Below are positions 25,258 through 34,021 of a DNA stretch of 64,000 bases, in pieces. The notes under the pieces were generated by a model, which did not search any database, was not told the origin of the DNA, and saw nothing but the letters and a program-made list of their open reading frames with translations. Positions within the stretch are counted from its first letter, which is position 1. Every line of letters starts with the position of its first letter. Made by a program: the position numbers and the translations under genes. The stretch is from an uncultured Oscillospiraceae bacterium (GTDB lineage: Bacteria; Bacillota; Clostridia; Oscillospirales; Ruminococcaceae), in contig CAJUSD010000010.1 of NCBI GenBank assembly GCA_910589145.1, forward strand, positions 1 to 64,000, given 5' to 3'.

Positions 25258-27024
25258 ATGATGAATCGGTTAAAACTGCGCAGTAAACTTATGGTAAGCG
25301 TCGGCCTGCTGATCCTTTCAGCGGTTCTTGTGTTGACATCATTTTCCTATGTATCCCTGAATTCTGCATATCAGCGGATTGCAGATACGAAAAAGGAAAA
25401 ACTGGATCAAATGCTTCAAAGTCAGGTGGAATGCCTAGTAGGGGTTTTGGAAACTAATTATACCCGTTTTGAAAATGGAGAAATTACAGATGAACAAGCC
25501 CGCGAAAATGCGGCTTACATTGTACGCAATACACGCTATAATAATGGAATAGGCTATTTCTGGGCAGATATGGCAGATGGTACCAGCGCTGTTCATATTA
25601 ACCCCGAAGTAGAAGGAACCAACCGGTATAACACGCAGGATGAAAAGGGAAATTATTTTGTCCGCGATACAATTGCCGCTGGAGACAAGGCAGGGGGCGG
25701 CTTTATAGATTTTTATTTTACAAAGCCCGGAGAAGGCGAGGCCAAAGCCAAACGCGGATTTGTTCAAAAATTTGAACCCTATGGTTGGTACATTGGAACA
25801 GGCAACTATGAAGAAGATATGCTGCCGTTGATTCAGGCTGAACTGGATGCTTCTGCTAGATCATTGCTGGTAGCTGCCACAGTTATGTATGGCTGTGGAG
25901 TGTTGGTGCTGGTGGCCGCCATAATAATAATGTCAATGATCGCAAAAAAGATTACCCAGCCTATCGCACAGGCAACGGAACGGCTTTCTGAACTCAGCCG
26001 GGGCAATCTGAGCGCCCCTGTGGTGCTTACCAACTCCAACGATGAGGTTGGGATATTAACACAGTCCCTTTCGGACACAATCCAGTCGCTGAGAAACTAT
26101 ATTGAAAATATCTCCCAGGTACTAAACGAATTTGATTCTGGTAATTTGGATGTGCGGATTGATCTTGATTATGTTGGCGATTTTGCTCCTATTAAAGATT
26201 CTCTTTTGCATACGATAGATGTGCTAAACGAAACGTTTACCCGGGTCAGAACTAGTGCAGAGCAGGTTTCCGCCGGTTCTGACCAGGTCGCCAGCGCGGC
26301 ACAGTCCCTCAGCCAGGGAGCTACAGAACAGGCGAGTTCAGTAGAAGAATTGGCTGCAACGATTATGGATGTTTCGCAGCGTGTGGAACAAAATGCCGAG
26401 AGTGCCGGGGAAGCCAGTGAAAAGTGCCGTGCAACTTCAAGCGAACTTATTACCGGCAAACAGAGGATGAACGACATGGTGGAAGCCATGCAGAATATTG
26501 TAAGTACATCAGAAGAAATTGGAAAGATTGTGAAGACAATTGATGATATTGCCTTCCAAACAAATATTCTGGCACTTAATGCAGCAGTAGAAGCTGCACG
26601 GGCTGGGGCGAGCGGCAAAGGTTTTGCAGTGGTTGCAGACGAAGTCAGGAATTTGGCTGGAAAGAGTTCAGAGGCTTCCAAAAATACATCTACCCTAATA
26701 GAAACCGTTGTAAATATGATCCAGGATGGTGGAAAAATCGCGGAGGACACTGCGCAATCTTTGGACAACATTGTAAATCTCTCCGAATCGGCCTCGAACC
26801 TTGTATATAAGATATCCTCTGCCTCCCAGGAACAGGCAGAATCCCTCTCGCAAATTACCCAGGGGATTGACCAGATCTCCGCTGTAGTACAAACAAATTC
26901 TGCAACTGCTGAAGAGTCTGCCGCTGCCAGTGAGGAACTTTCGTCCCAGGCTCAGGAAATGAAGGATTTGCTGGAACAGTTCCGACTCAAAGCCTTAACC
27001 AAAGCTCCAGCATATTTGCATTGA
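25258..27024 (+). CDS. methyl-accepting chemotaxis protein with Cache sensor
   Basis: A 588-residue transmembrane chemoreceptor. The order is: basic start, membrane helix (about 12-32), extracellular single Cache domain (about 35-190, with GYFWADMADG and YGWYIGTGNYEEDM), second membrane helix (about 203-225), HAMP (about 226-280), a second HAMP-like linker, and a signalling coiled coil with the hairpin tip IDDIAFQTNILALNAAVEAA followed by GKGFAVVADEVRNLAGKS. Ligands of this Cache subtype are often small carboxylates, but none can be named here. An AGGAGG site precedes the ATG. It implies CheA/CheW and probably motility in the host. Confidence 0.95.
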   Translation: MMNRLKLRSKLMVSVGLLILSAVLVLTSFSYVSLNSAYQRIADTKKEKLDQMLQSQVECLVGVLETNYTRFENGEITDEQARENAAYIVRNTRYNNGIGYFWADMADGTSAVHINPEVEGTNRYNTQDEKGNYFVRDTIAAGDKAGGGFIDFYFTKPGEGEAKAKRGFVQKFEPYGWYIGTGNYEEDMLPLIQAELDASARSLLVAATVMYGCGVLVLVAAIIIMSMIAKKITQPIAQATERLSELSRGNLSAPVVLTNSNDEVGILTQSLSDTIQSLRNYIENISQVLNEFDSGNLDVRIDLDYVGDFAPIKDSLLHTIDVLNETFTRVRTSAEQVSAGSDQVASAAQSLSQGATEQASSVEELAATIMDVSQRVEQNAESAGEASEKCRATSSELITGKQRMNDMVEAMQNIVSTSEEIGKIVKTIDDIAFQTNILALNAAVEAARAGASGKGFAVVADEVRNLAGKSSEASKNTSTLIETVVNMIQDGGKIAEDTAQSLDNIVNLSESASNLVYKISSASQEQAESLSQITQGIDQISAVVQTNSATAEESAAASEELSSQAQEMKDLLEQFRLKALTKAPAYLH

Positions 27025-27063
27025 TATTATTTTTAGGCTGCAAACAGTTTGCTGCATTTTTCC

Positions 27064-27275
27064 TACCTTTGCTTGACAAGGGAAATATGGTTTTTGGAGC
27101 CGGCAAAGCAGAACGCCGATATAAAAAAGTAAAAAATGGCTCCAAAAACAGTTCTGATGGTGGAACTGCTAGACGTGGAGGTGAGGGCAAGCTGCCGCCT
27201 GCCTGGCCTTTACAGCGACGCAGATGCGACGTCAGAACCGCATTTGGGCTGTGTTGGATTTTGTCAAGCAAAGGG
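27064..27275. repeat. MITE-like intergenic repeat, copy C
   Basis: The left end TACCTTTGCTTGACAAGG (27064-27081) is the reverse complement of the right end of copy A and matches, inverted, the element's own right end TTTTGTCAAGCAAAGGGA (27259-27275). The interior 27217-27258 matches copy A. An internal inverted pair GGAGCC...GGCTCC with TTTTTGG/CCAAAAA (about 27091-27148) adds structure. It lies between the chemoreceptor gene and remA and has no protein-coding frame. Confidence 0.75.
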
Positions 27276-27357
27276 ATTTAAAGCCCTATTAAGGATTAAT
27301 TTGATGGGTGTCATATTTTCCAACAGGGTGGAGTATATAAAACTTATCTCAATACAC

Positions 27358-27387
27358 TTGCCAAGATAATGTGTCATGAGGTATAAT
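27358..27387 (+). promoter_or_regulatory. promoter of remA-gmk-rpoZ
   Basis: TTGCCA, 18-nt spacer, TATAAT, about 110 nt before remA. Confidence 0.65.
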
Positions 27388-27495
27388 AGGAGTATATTGG
27401 ATTTCTTTGGAACCCAGCAGATGCCTTCAGAGATTTCCTTATGCTATAACATTGCCAATAGCCGCCCATATTGTGGAAAGGATGTAAAATACAGC

Positions 27496-27765
27496 ATGAA
27501 ACTTATCAATATCGGCTTCGGGAATATGGTATCAGCGAACCGCCTGGTTGCCATTGTCAGCCCGGAGTCAGCCCCCATTAAACGCATTATCCAAGATGCC
27601 AAAGAAAAAGGTGTGTTAATTGACGCGACTTATGGCAGACGCACCCGCGCTGTTATTATTACTGACAGCGACCATGTAATCCTTTCGGCAGTACAGCCCG
27701 AAACTGTCGCAAACCGCCTTGTTGACGATGATGAAGAGGAGGATTTGGAGGAGGATGAGTCATGA
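27496..27765 (+). CDS. remA: extracellular matrix regulator RemA (DUF370)
   Basis: The 89-residue product starts MKLINIGFGNMVSANRLVAI and ends in an acidic tail (DDDEEEDLEEDES), matching RemA, a DNA-binding regulator of matrix and osmoprotection genes in Bacillus, forming a ring-like oligomer. I use ATG 27496 because the conserved N-terminus begins there. A GGAAAGGATG site lies somewhat far upstream (about 13 nt), and the upstream in-frame extension to 27376 has no homology. It overlaps gmk by 4 nt, so translation is coupled. Confidence 0.95.
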   Translation: MKLINIGFGNMVSANRLVAIVSPESAPIKRIIQDAKEKGVLIDATYGRRTRAVIITDSDHVILSAVQPETVANRLVDDDEEEDLEEDES

Positions 27766-28337
27766 CAAAAGCCGCAGATTCCCCAAAAGGCCGGCTGATT
27801 ATTTTGTCCGGCCCTTCTGGTGTGGGAAAAGGGACTGTATTAAATTTATTGCTTTCCCGCAATCCACAGATTTTCCCTTCCGTTTCTGCAACTACCCGTC
27901 AGCCCCGCGATGGGGAAAAGGATGGGGTTAATTACTATTTTCTCTCCCGCGAGGAATTTGAAGCGAAAATAGCCAAAGGCGATATGCTTGAATATGCTTC
28001 TTATAACGGGAACTATTATGGCACCCCAGCGGACAAAGTTCAAGAGAAATTGGATGCAGGCATGGATGTTCTATTGGAAATTGAAGTACAGGGAGCGCAG
28101 AAAATTATGTCCGTGCGCAAGGATGTAATCTCTATTTTCATTCTCCCACCCAGTCAGGAAGAACTTGAACGGCGTTTGGTTGGCAGAAAGACCGAGGATG
28201 AAGCCGCTATACGAAAACGTTTAGAGGCTTCGGCCTTTGAATTAAGTAAAGCTGGACTCTATCAATACCAAATCGTCAATCATACTGTGGAACAGGCTGC
28301 TTCTGAAATTGAGGCTGTCTTATATGGCAATTCTTAA
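27762..28337 (+). CDS. gmk: guanylate kinase
   Basis: Phosphorylates GMP to GDP in purine salvage and synthesis. The 191-residue protein has the P-loop GPSGVGKG near 17-24, the GMP-binding SATTRQPRDGEKDGVNYYF block and the lid region RKTEDEAAIRKRL. It starts within the remA stop (ATGA overlap) and is followed by rpoZ after 24 nt, the standard Firmicutes order. Confidence 0.97.
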   Translation: MTKAADSPKGRLIILSGPSGVGKGTVLNLLLSRNPQIFPSVSATTRQPRDGEKDGVNYYFLSREEFEAKIAKGDMLEYASYNGNYYGTPADKVQEKLDAGMDVLLEIEVQGAQKIMSVRKDVISIFILPPSQEELERRLVGRKTEDEAAIRKRLEASAFELSKAGLYQYQIVNHTVEQAASEIEAVLYGNS

Positions 28338-28361
28338 AATCGTTTATATGGAGGTTTTATT

Positions 28362-28865
28362 ATGGTTAAAATAGATGTAGATAAGTTTTTGAAACCAGAT
28401 GAAAGCTATTATTCTTTTGTGATTGGTGTGGCGAAGCATGCAAGGGAAATTACTGAAGAACAGCTGCACAAAATGAAAGAATTATCCGAACAGGAAAAAA
28501 GTAAAAATACTGTGATTGACAGGGCAAAGCAGTTGCCGGAGGAACTTTCTACAAAACCTGTCCGTTTAGCGATTGAGGATATTAAAATGGGCAAGTGCCA
28601 TTTAGATATTGAAAGTGCGGAAAAGGTTTTGGAACAGGAGGAACAGGAACGTATCCAGAAGCTTTTGGAACATCAAAGAGCTTTGGAAGGTAAGGCTGAC
28701 AGCCTTGGATCTGACGGCGAACTTCAGGAAGATATGTCACAGATTCCGAATGAAGAAACACAGGAAAATTTAACAGAAAATTTGGGACAGAATACACCAG
28801 AAATATCGAACTTGCCGGATTTCCCCGCTGTAACTGAGAAAACCGTCAAGACTCCCGTTTTATAA
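28362..28865 (+). CDS. rpoZ: RNA polymerase omega subunit with extended acidic tail
   Basis: Residues 14-85 match omega (YYSFVIGVAKHAREI, then KPVRLAIEDIKMGK), the subunit that helps beta-prime fold and assembles core polymerase. A TATA-rich or lysine-type N-terminus is replaced by KIDVDKFLKPDES. The typical length is 65-95 residues; this one has 167 and continues as a Glu/Gln-rich, probably coiled-coil or disordered tail. An AGGTT-type site precedes the ATG. It follows gmk, as usual, and ends at a strong terminator. The tail is the unusual part; its function is unknown. Confidence 0.85.
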   Translation: MVKIDVDKFLKPDESYYSFVIGVAKHAREITEEQLHKMKELSEQEKSKNTVIDRAKQLPEELSTKPVRLAIEDIKMGKCHLDIESAEKVLEQEEQERIQKLLEHQRALEGKADSLGSDGELQEDMSQIPNEETQENLTENLGQNTPEISNLPDFPAVTEKTVKTPVL

Positions 28866-28886
28866 AAAGCAGTCGGCCATGGAAAC

Positions 28887-28927
28887 GGAATTAAGGCACG
28901 CCCTATGGCTGTGCCTTAATTCCATTT
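28887..28927 (+). terminator. terminator after rpoZ
   Basis: GGAATTAAGGCAC pairs perfectly with GTGCCTTAATTCC around 11 nt, followed by ATTTT. Confidence 0.9.
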
Positions 28928-29018
28928 TGCTTGTATATATAGATAATATCAGGATTGTTAGCAAAAAGCAGGTTGGGAAATTCAAAGCCACATATTTTTC
29001 AGCCTTTTTTGATAATTT

Positions 29019-29080
29019 TACCTTTGCTTAACAAGGGCCAGCACACTCCAAAACATGTTTTCTCTTGTTAAGAAAGGGTA
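29019..29080. repeat. short MITE-like repeat, copy D (ends only)
   Basis: TACCTTTGCTTAACAAGG at 29019-29036 faces TCTTGTTAAGAAAGGGTA at 29063-29080 as terminal inverted repeats. Both resemble the termini of copies A and C, but the interior is only about 26 nt, so this looks like an internally deleted copy. Confidence 0.6.
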
Positions 29081-29126
29081 GTGATGTTTTCTATAGATGC
29101 AGCCTGAAAAGGGGGTGTTTCTAAAG

Positions 29127-31631
29127 ATGCTGGGGCTGGATCCCATAACACCAACAGCAAATATTGCAAAGATAGCAGTAGACAAAGCTGCATATCACTT
29201 TGATATGGGCTTTGACTATCTTATTCCCACAACATTGCAGGGACGTATCCAGGTTGGATGCAGAGTGCTTGTTCCATTTGGAGGCGGGGACAGAAAGCGA
29301 CAGGGGATTGTGCTGGCGCTGGCGGAAACAGACAGCACAATCAGCAATGGAAATCTGAAAGAGATAACATCCCTATTGGATGAAACCCCTGCTTTAAATT
29401 CTGAAATGTTAAATCTGATGAAATATCTTCGTTCCAATACCTTCTGTACATGGTATGATGCGGTTCATGTTCTGCTTCCGCTGGGGGTGGAAGTTCAGAT
29501 AAGATGGAGATATTTTGTGCAAAAAGGAAAACCGGCTGAGGATATCCAGCTTACAGAAGAAGAAAAAGGGCTTTACGAATTTCTACAGCTTCGTCCAAAG
29601 GGAATAACGGGAAAAGAGCTCGTCCGAATTACTGGATTGCCAGAAAACAGCCGGGAAATGAGGCGGCTTCTGGCTCTGGGGTTGGTAGAAAAAATGGAAG
29701 AAGCCCGGCGGCGGGTAGCAGAGGAAACAGAATCAGCGCTCAGATTAACAGATAAATGCTTGTCCAATGAAAATTTTTCATCGGACAAGCTGCCTCCAAA
29801 ACAGAAAGCAGTGGTGGAACTGCTTTTGAAATCCGGGGAAGTCCCTCTGAAAGAGGCTCTTTACTTATGTGCGATTACAAAAGCAGTTGTAAAGGGGCTT
29901 GAAAAAAAGGGGATTGTGGAAATTTTCCAGCGGGCTGCCCAATGGAAAGGCGGGACAGCTTCTGAAGTTCAGGAGACAGGGAAGCCTCCGGTTCCTTCCT
30001 TAACGCCCGAACAGCGTACAGCTTTGGACACACTTTGGGCAAAGTACCAGGAAGGGAACGCCTGTGTTTCTCTGCTGCACGGGGTAACGGGGAGCGGGAA
30101 AACCCAGGTTTACCTTTCCATGATTCAACGGGTGTTGGAACAGGGGAAAAACGCCATTGTTCTGGTGCCGGAAATTTCCCTTACCCCCCAGGCGGTTTCC
30201 CTTTTTCGCCAAAGGTTCGGCAGTCTTGTTGCTGTACTTCACAGCGGGCTTACGCCAAAAGAACGCATGGATGCCTGGGAACGTCTCCATAAAGGGGAAG
30301 CCCGTATTGCAGTGGGGACCCGTTCCGCTGTGTTTGCCCCTCTGGAACATATAGGGCTGATTGTAATAGACGAGGAGCAGGAGGCAACTTATAAATCAGA
30401 TCAAGCTCCAAGATACCACGCCAGGGACGTTGCTAAATATCGCTGCTGGCAGAATAATGCCATGCTCCTTTTGGCCTCTGCCACTCCAAGCGTGGAAACA
30501 TATTACAATGCTGTACATGGAAAATATCAGCTTGTCACCCTTGCCAGCCGGTATGCAGGGAACCCTTTGCCGGGAGTTGGCATTATTGATATGAACGAAC
30601 AGCTTTTTTCCACCCAGGAATGGGGGATAAGCCCCCAGCTTGCCGGGGAGATTGAAAAAAACCTTAACTCTGGAAAGCAGACGATCCTTTTACTGAACCG
30701 GCGGGGGTATAATACCATTGTCCGCTGCAGCCAGTGCGGGGCTGTTGCTGCCTGTCCCAACTGTTCTATTTCTTTGACCTACCATGCCAGCAACCAGCAG
30801 TTAATCTGTCATTACTGCGGGTTTACCAGGGATGCAATTTCCTCCTGCGACGTTTGCAGCAGCAAGTACGTCCAATATTCCGGCTTAGGAACCCAGAAGG
30901 CAGAGCAGAGGCTGCAGGAGCTTTTTCCACAGGCGCGCATCCTTCGCATGGACGCAGATACAACAATGGCCAAGTTTTCCCATGAAAAACTATTTGACGC
31001 TTTCGCCAAAAAAAAATTTGATATTATGATTGGTACGCAGATGGTTGCAAAGGGGCTGGATTTTCCAGACGTTACCCTTGTAGGGGTGCTTTCTGCTGAT
31101 ATGTACCTTTATCATGAAGATTACAAAAGTGCTGAAAGAACCTTTAACCTGCTGACGCAGGTTGTGGGCAGAAGCGGCAGGGGAGATGTTTCCGGCAGGG
31201 CCTGCATTCAAACTTTTTCTCCTGACAGCGATGTTATCCTGCTTTCAGCAAAACAGGATTTTTTAGGGTTTTATCAGGAGGAAATCGCTGCCAGAAAGCT
31301 AATGCTTTATCCGCCTTTCTGTGACTTATGCGCCATTGGTTTTTCAGGGGATGACCAAAAGAAAACATTAAGCGCCGCCGTATTTTTTTTGGAACTCCTA
31401 AAACAAGCTTTAACCCGCCAATTTCAGGAACTGCCGATTCGCGTTATGGGGCCTGTGGAAAGTTCTGTCCTGAAAGTAAACAATCAGTTCCGGTATAAGA
31501 TTATCCTGAAATGCAGGAACAGCAAACGCTTTCGAGAAATGCTTTCCGGACTTCTACAAGAGTTCGGCTCCTCGAAGGCCGCGGCAGGTTTGCGTTATTA
31601 TGCAGATATGGGGTTTGATGGGATTGTATAA
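29127..31631 (+). CDS. priA: primosomal replication restart helicase PriA
   Basis: PriA restarts stalled replication forks and loads the primosome. The 834-residue product has an N-terminal DNA-binding domain, a DEAH-type helicase core (GVTGSGKT near 318, DEEQEATYK, SATPSVET), and eight zinc-binding cysteines in the pattern CSQCGA, CPNCS, CHYCG, CDVC at about 533-590, then the second RecA domain with QVVGRSGRG. I start at ATG 29127, 9 nt after AAAGGGGG, not at ATG 29097, which has no site. It is followed by def-fmt as usual in Firmicutes, with a small AAA ATPase gene and a repeat inserted. Confidence 0.96.
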   Translation: MLGLDPITPTANIAKIAVDKAAYHFDMGFDYLIPTTLQGRIQVGCRVLVPFGGGDRKRQGIVLALAETDSTISNGNLKEITSLLDETPALNSEMLNLMKYLRSNTFCTWYDAVHVLLPLGVEVQIRWRYFVQKGKPAEDIQLTEEEKGLYEFLQLRPKGITGKELVRITGLPENSREMRRLLALGLVEKMEEARRRVAEETESALRLTDKCLSNENFSSDKLPPKQKAVVELLLKSGEVPLKEALYLCAITKAVVKGLEKKGIVEIFQRAAQWKGGTASEVQETGKPPVPSLTPEQRTALDTLWAKYQEGNACVSLLHGVTGSGKTQVYLSMIQRVLEQGKNAIVLVPEISLTPQAVSLFRQRFGSLVAVLHSGLTPKERMDAWERLHKGEARIAVGTRSAVFAPLEHIGLIVIDEEQEATYKSDQAPRYHARDVAKYRCWQNNAMLLLASATPSVETYYNAVHGKYQLVTLASRYAGNPLPGVGIIDMNEQLFSTQEWGISPQLAGEIEKNLNSGKQTILLLNRRGYNTIVRCSQCGAVAACPNCSISLTYHASNQQLICHYCGFTRDAISSCDVCSSKYVQYSGLGTQKAEQRLQELFPQARILRMDADTTMAKFSHEKLFDAFAKKKFDIMIGTQMVAKGLDFPDVTLVGVLSADMYLYHEDYKSAERTFNLLTQVVGRSGRGDVSGRACIQTFSPDSDVILLSAKQDFLGFYQEEIAARKLMLYPPFCDLCAIGFSGDDQKKTLSAAVFFLELLKQALTRQFQELPIRVMGPVESSVLKVNNQFRYKIILKCRNSKRFREMLSGLLQEFGSSKAAAGLRYYADMGFDGIV

Positions 31632-31634
31632 AAT

Positions 31635-32357
31635 ATGAACAGCTTATTTATTCAGCGTTTGTCCATTGAATGGGATGAAATTGGGAAAAGCAGCTATTTG
31701 AAAAGGATTCCGGCAATCAGCAGCCTGCATACGCTGGATTTTACTGCCAACATTACCTTTTTTGTGGGTGAGAACGGGAGCGGGAAGTCTACTTTGCTGG
31801 AGGCTTTAGCCGTTGCCGCGGGGTTTAATCCAGAAGGCGGGACAAGGAATTATGCTTTTTCTACTTTTGATTCCCATTCGGAATTGTGCAGGGCAATTCG
31901 CCTTGTTAAGGGATACCACAAGCCTAGGTGGGGGTATTTCTTAAGGGCGGAAAGCTTTTATAATGTGGCTACCAAAGAGGAAGAATATGCTGATGCAGAT
32001 CACCCCTCCGCTAAACTGCATGAGAAATCCCATGGGGAAAGCTTCCTTGCTATTGTACAGAAAAATTTCCAGGGGGATGGGATTTATTTTCTGGATGAAC
32101 CGGAAGCGGCATTGTCCCCACAGCGGCAGCTTACCCTTTTAGCGGAAATTTACCATTGCGCTTGTGAGGGAGCACAGTTTGTAATTGCAACCCATTCCCC
32201 TATTTTGTTGGGAATTCCTAATGCGCAGATTTTTTCTTTCGACCAGGAAAGGGTTCATCCCTGCCAGTATGAGGAAACAGAAAGCTTTCAAATAACAGAA
32301 ATGTTTATTAATCATCGTAAAACGCTGCTGAGAGAACTTTTAAGGGATGAGAGATAA
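31635..32357 (+). CDS. AAA family ATPase (ABC-type head)
   Basis: A 240-residue compact ATPase with Walker A GENGSGKST near 44-52, an HGES signature-like element, Walker B GIYFLDEPEAALS near 150 and the switch histidine in ATHSP. This is the layout of predicted ATPases of the Rad50/ABC-like type, without a transport domain or coiled coil. It begins 3 nt after the priA stop and must be co-transcribed, but no family function is established. In other bacteria similar small ATPases occur in defence modules; nothing here proves that. It has no clear ribosome site, so it may depend on coupling to priA. Confidence 0.8.
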   Translation: MNSLFIQRLSIEWDEIGKSSYLKRIPAISSLHTLDFTANITFFVGENGSGKSTLLEALAVAAGFNPEGGTRNYAFSTFDSHSELCRAIRLVKGYHKPRWGYFLRAESFYNVATKEEEYADADHPSAKLHEKSHGESFLAIVQKNFQGDGIYFLDEPEAALSPQRQLTLLAEIYHCACEGAQFVIATHSPILLGIPNAQIFSFDQERVHPCQYEETESFQITEMFINHRKTLLRELLRDER

Positions 32358-32362
32358 TAGGG

Positions 32363-32393
32363 AAAGCTGATATGCAGGTATATCTGCTTTTTT
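32363..32393 (+). terminator. terminator after the AAA ATPase gene
   Basis: AAAGC-T-GATAT pairs with ATATC-T-GCTTT (one T-T mismatch) around a 6-nt loop, followed by TTT. Confidence 0.7.
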
Positions 32394-32395
32394 CT

Positions 32396-32500
32396 GAACC
32401 TGTATTCATAGCCGGGGGGAAGCTGGAATGGAGAGGATTTTTCCCGCCAGACAAGGAGGTTTTCCGCACAGACAGCGTTCAACGGCTGTGAATACAGGTT
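32396..32500. repeat. MITE-like intergenic repeat, copy B with clear terminal inverted repeats
   Basis: The termini AACCTGTATTCATAGCC (32397-32413) and GGCTGTGAATACAGGTT (32484-32500) are 17-bp inverted repeats with one mismatch. The interior matches copy A over 72 nt and copy E over the core GACAAGGAGGTTTTCCGCA. At 105 nt it is the best-preserved whole element of the family. Confidence 0.8.
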
Positions 32501-32556
32501 TTAAAGTTTACCACTTCACATCATTAACATTTGCTGACTAACAGGAGGTTTTTATT

Positions 32557-33030
32557 ATGGCAATCCGCAATATAGTAAGAGAAGGCGACGAATTCCTTCG
32601 TAAAAAAAGCCGGGAGGTAACCGTTTTTGACAATAAACTTTGGGAATTGCTCGACGATATGGCCCAAACCATGTATAAAGCCAATGGAGTTGGATTGGCA
32701 GCAGTCCAGGTAGGAGTTTTAAGGCAGGCCGTCGTAATAGACGTTGGAGATGGTCTCATTGAACTGATTAACCCAGTAATCACCAAAAAAAAGGGCGGAG
32801 AAATCTTGGACGCAGAGGGATGCCTGTCTTCTCCGGGAGAATACGGAATGGTTCCCCGGCCCAAAAGAGTTGAAGTGCGGGCGCTTGACCGAAACGGGAA
32901 ACCGTTTGTAGTAAAAGGGGATAATTTAATGGCCCGTGCGCTTTGCCATGAAATAGATCATCTCAGCGGGCGTATTTTTAAAGACCTGGCGGTTCGGATG
33001 CTGTCGCAGGAAGAAATGGAAAAGATGTAA
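32557..33030 (+). CDS. def: peptide deformylase
   Basis: Removes the formyl group from nascent N-terminal methionine. The 157-residue protein has the three active-site motifs: GVGLAAVQVG at 44-53, EGCLS with Cys89 as a metal ligand, and HEIDH with His131, Glu132 and His135. An AGGAGG site precedes the ATG. fmt follows after 20 nt, the classic def-fmt pair. Confidence 0.97.
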   Translation: MAIRNIVREGDEFLRKKSREVTVFDNKLWELLDDMAQTMYKANGVGLAAVQVGVLRQAVVIDVGDGLIELINPVITKKKGGEILDAEGCLSSPGEYGMVPRPKRVEVRALDRNGKPFVVKGDNLMARALCHEIDHLSGRIFKDLAVRMLSQEEMEKM

Positions 33031-33050
33031 AAACGGAAGGGGCGTAAAAT

Positions 33051-33995
33051 GTGAAGATTGTTTTTTTTGGAACGCCGGATTTTGCCGCAGCAAGTTTGAA
33101 AAGGTTGATACAGGATGGGCATGAAGTTTTAGCAGCCTTTACCCGCCCGGATATGCCCAAGGGCAGAGGTTATAAAATGGTTCCGCCTCCCGTTAAAGAA
33201 GTGGCTATGGAACATGGGATTCCTGTTTTCCAACCAACAAAACTAAAAAATGGGGAGGTTGCCCGGCAGCTCCGGGAAATGGGACCGGAAATAGTTGTCG
33301 TGGTAGCATATGGGAGAATTCTTCCACGTGCAATTTTGGATGTTCCGCCTTTGGGATGTGTTAATGTTCATGGATCGCTGCTCCCGGCTTATAGGGGCTC
33401 TGCTCCTATTCAGTGGACAGTTCTTAACGGTGAAAAGGAAGCCGGAGTTACTACCATGTATATGGAGGAAGGGCTGGACTGCGGTGATATGATCTTAAAG
33501 AGGTCTGTGCCAGTAGGGGAAAACGAGACCTCTGAAGAATTGTATCATCGTTTAGAGGCTTTGGGAGCTGAGTGCCTTTCAGAGACGATGGTATTGTTTG
33601 CAGGCGGAAAAAAAGCCCCTGCCGTTCCCCAGGACGACAGCAAAAGCAGTTTGGCGCCTATGCTGGAAAAGGCAATGGGGAGGCTGGATTTTACCAAAAC
33701 CGCCCAGGAGGTACACAACTGGATACGTGGAATGAATTCCTGGCCTTCTGCCTTCACAAAATATAATGGGAAGCTGCTAAAAATTCATCGTTCCATCATT
33801 GAGCAGCAAGAAGGGGTTCTGGGGAAACCAGGAGAGGTTATTGACCCGGAAAATTTTGTCGTAGCCTGTGGAAAAGGTGCAGTCCGGCTTAAAGAGGTGC
33901 AGCTTGAAGGTGCCAAGCGGCTGGATGCTAAAACTTTCCTGCGGGGGAAAGCTTTGACGAAAGGCGAGGTCTTAGGGGAGGATCATCCTCAATAA
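33051..33995 (+). CDS. fmt: methionyl-tRNA formyltransferase
   Basis: Formylates initiator Met-tRNA using 10-formyl-tetrahydrofolate. The 314-residue protein has the Rossmann start KIVFFGTPDFAA, the catalytic NVHGSLLPAYRG and APIQW motifs, and a C-terminal OB-like domain with WPSAFT. The start is GTG, with GGAAGGGG 8 nt upstream. It pairs with def immediately before it. A frameshifted small ORF follows. Confidence 0.97.
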   Translation: MKIVFFGTPDFAAASLKRLIQDGHEVLAAFTRPDMPKGRGYKMVPPPVKEVAMEHGIPVFQPTKLKNGEVARQLREMGPEIVVVVAYGRILPRAILDVPPLGCVNVHGSLLPAYRGSAPIQWTVLNGEKEAGVTTMYMEEGLDCGDMILKRSVPVGENETSEELYHRLEALGAECLSETMVLFAGGKKAPAVPQDDSKSSLAPMLEKAMGRLDFTKTAQEVHNWIRGMNSWPSAFTKYNGKLLKIHRSIIEQQEGVLGKPGEVIDPENFVVACGKGAVRLKEVQLEGAKRLDAKTFLRGKALTKGEVLGEDHPQ

Positions 33996-34021
33996 AAAAG
34001 CAGAACCAGGAAGGGGCTGTT

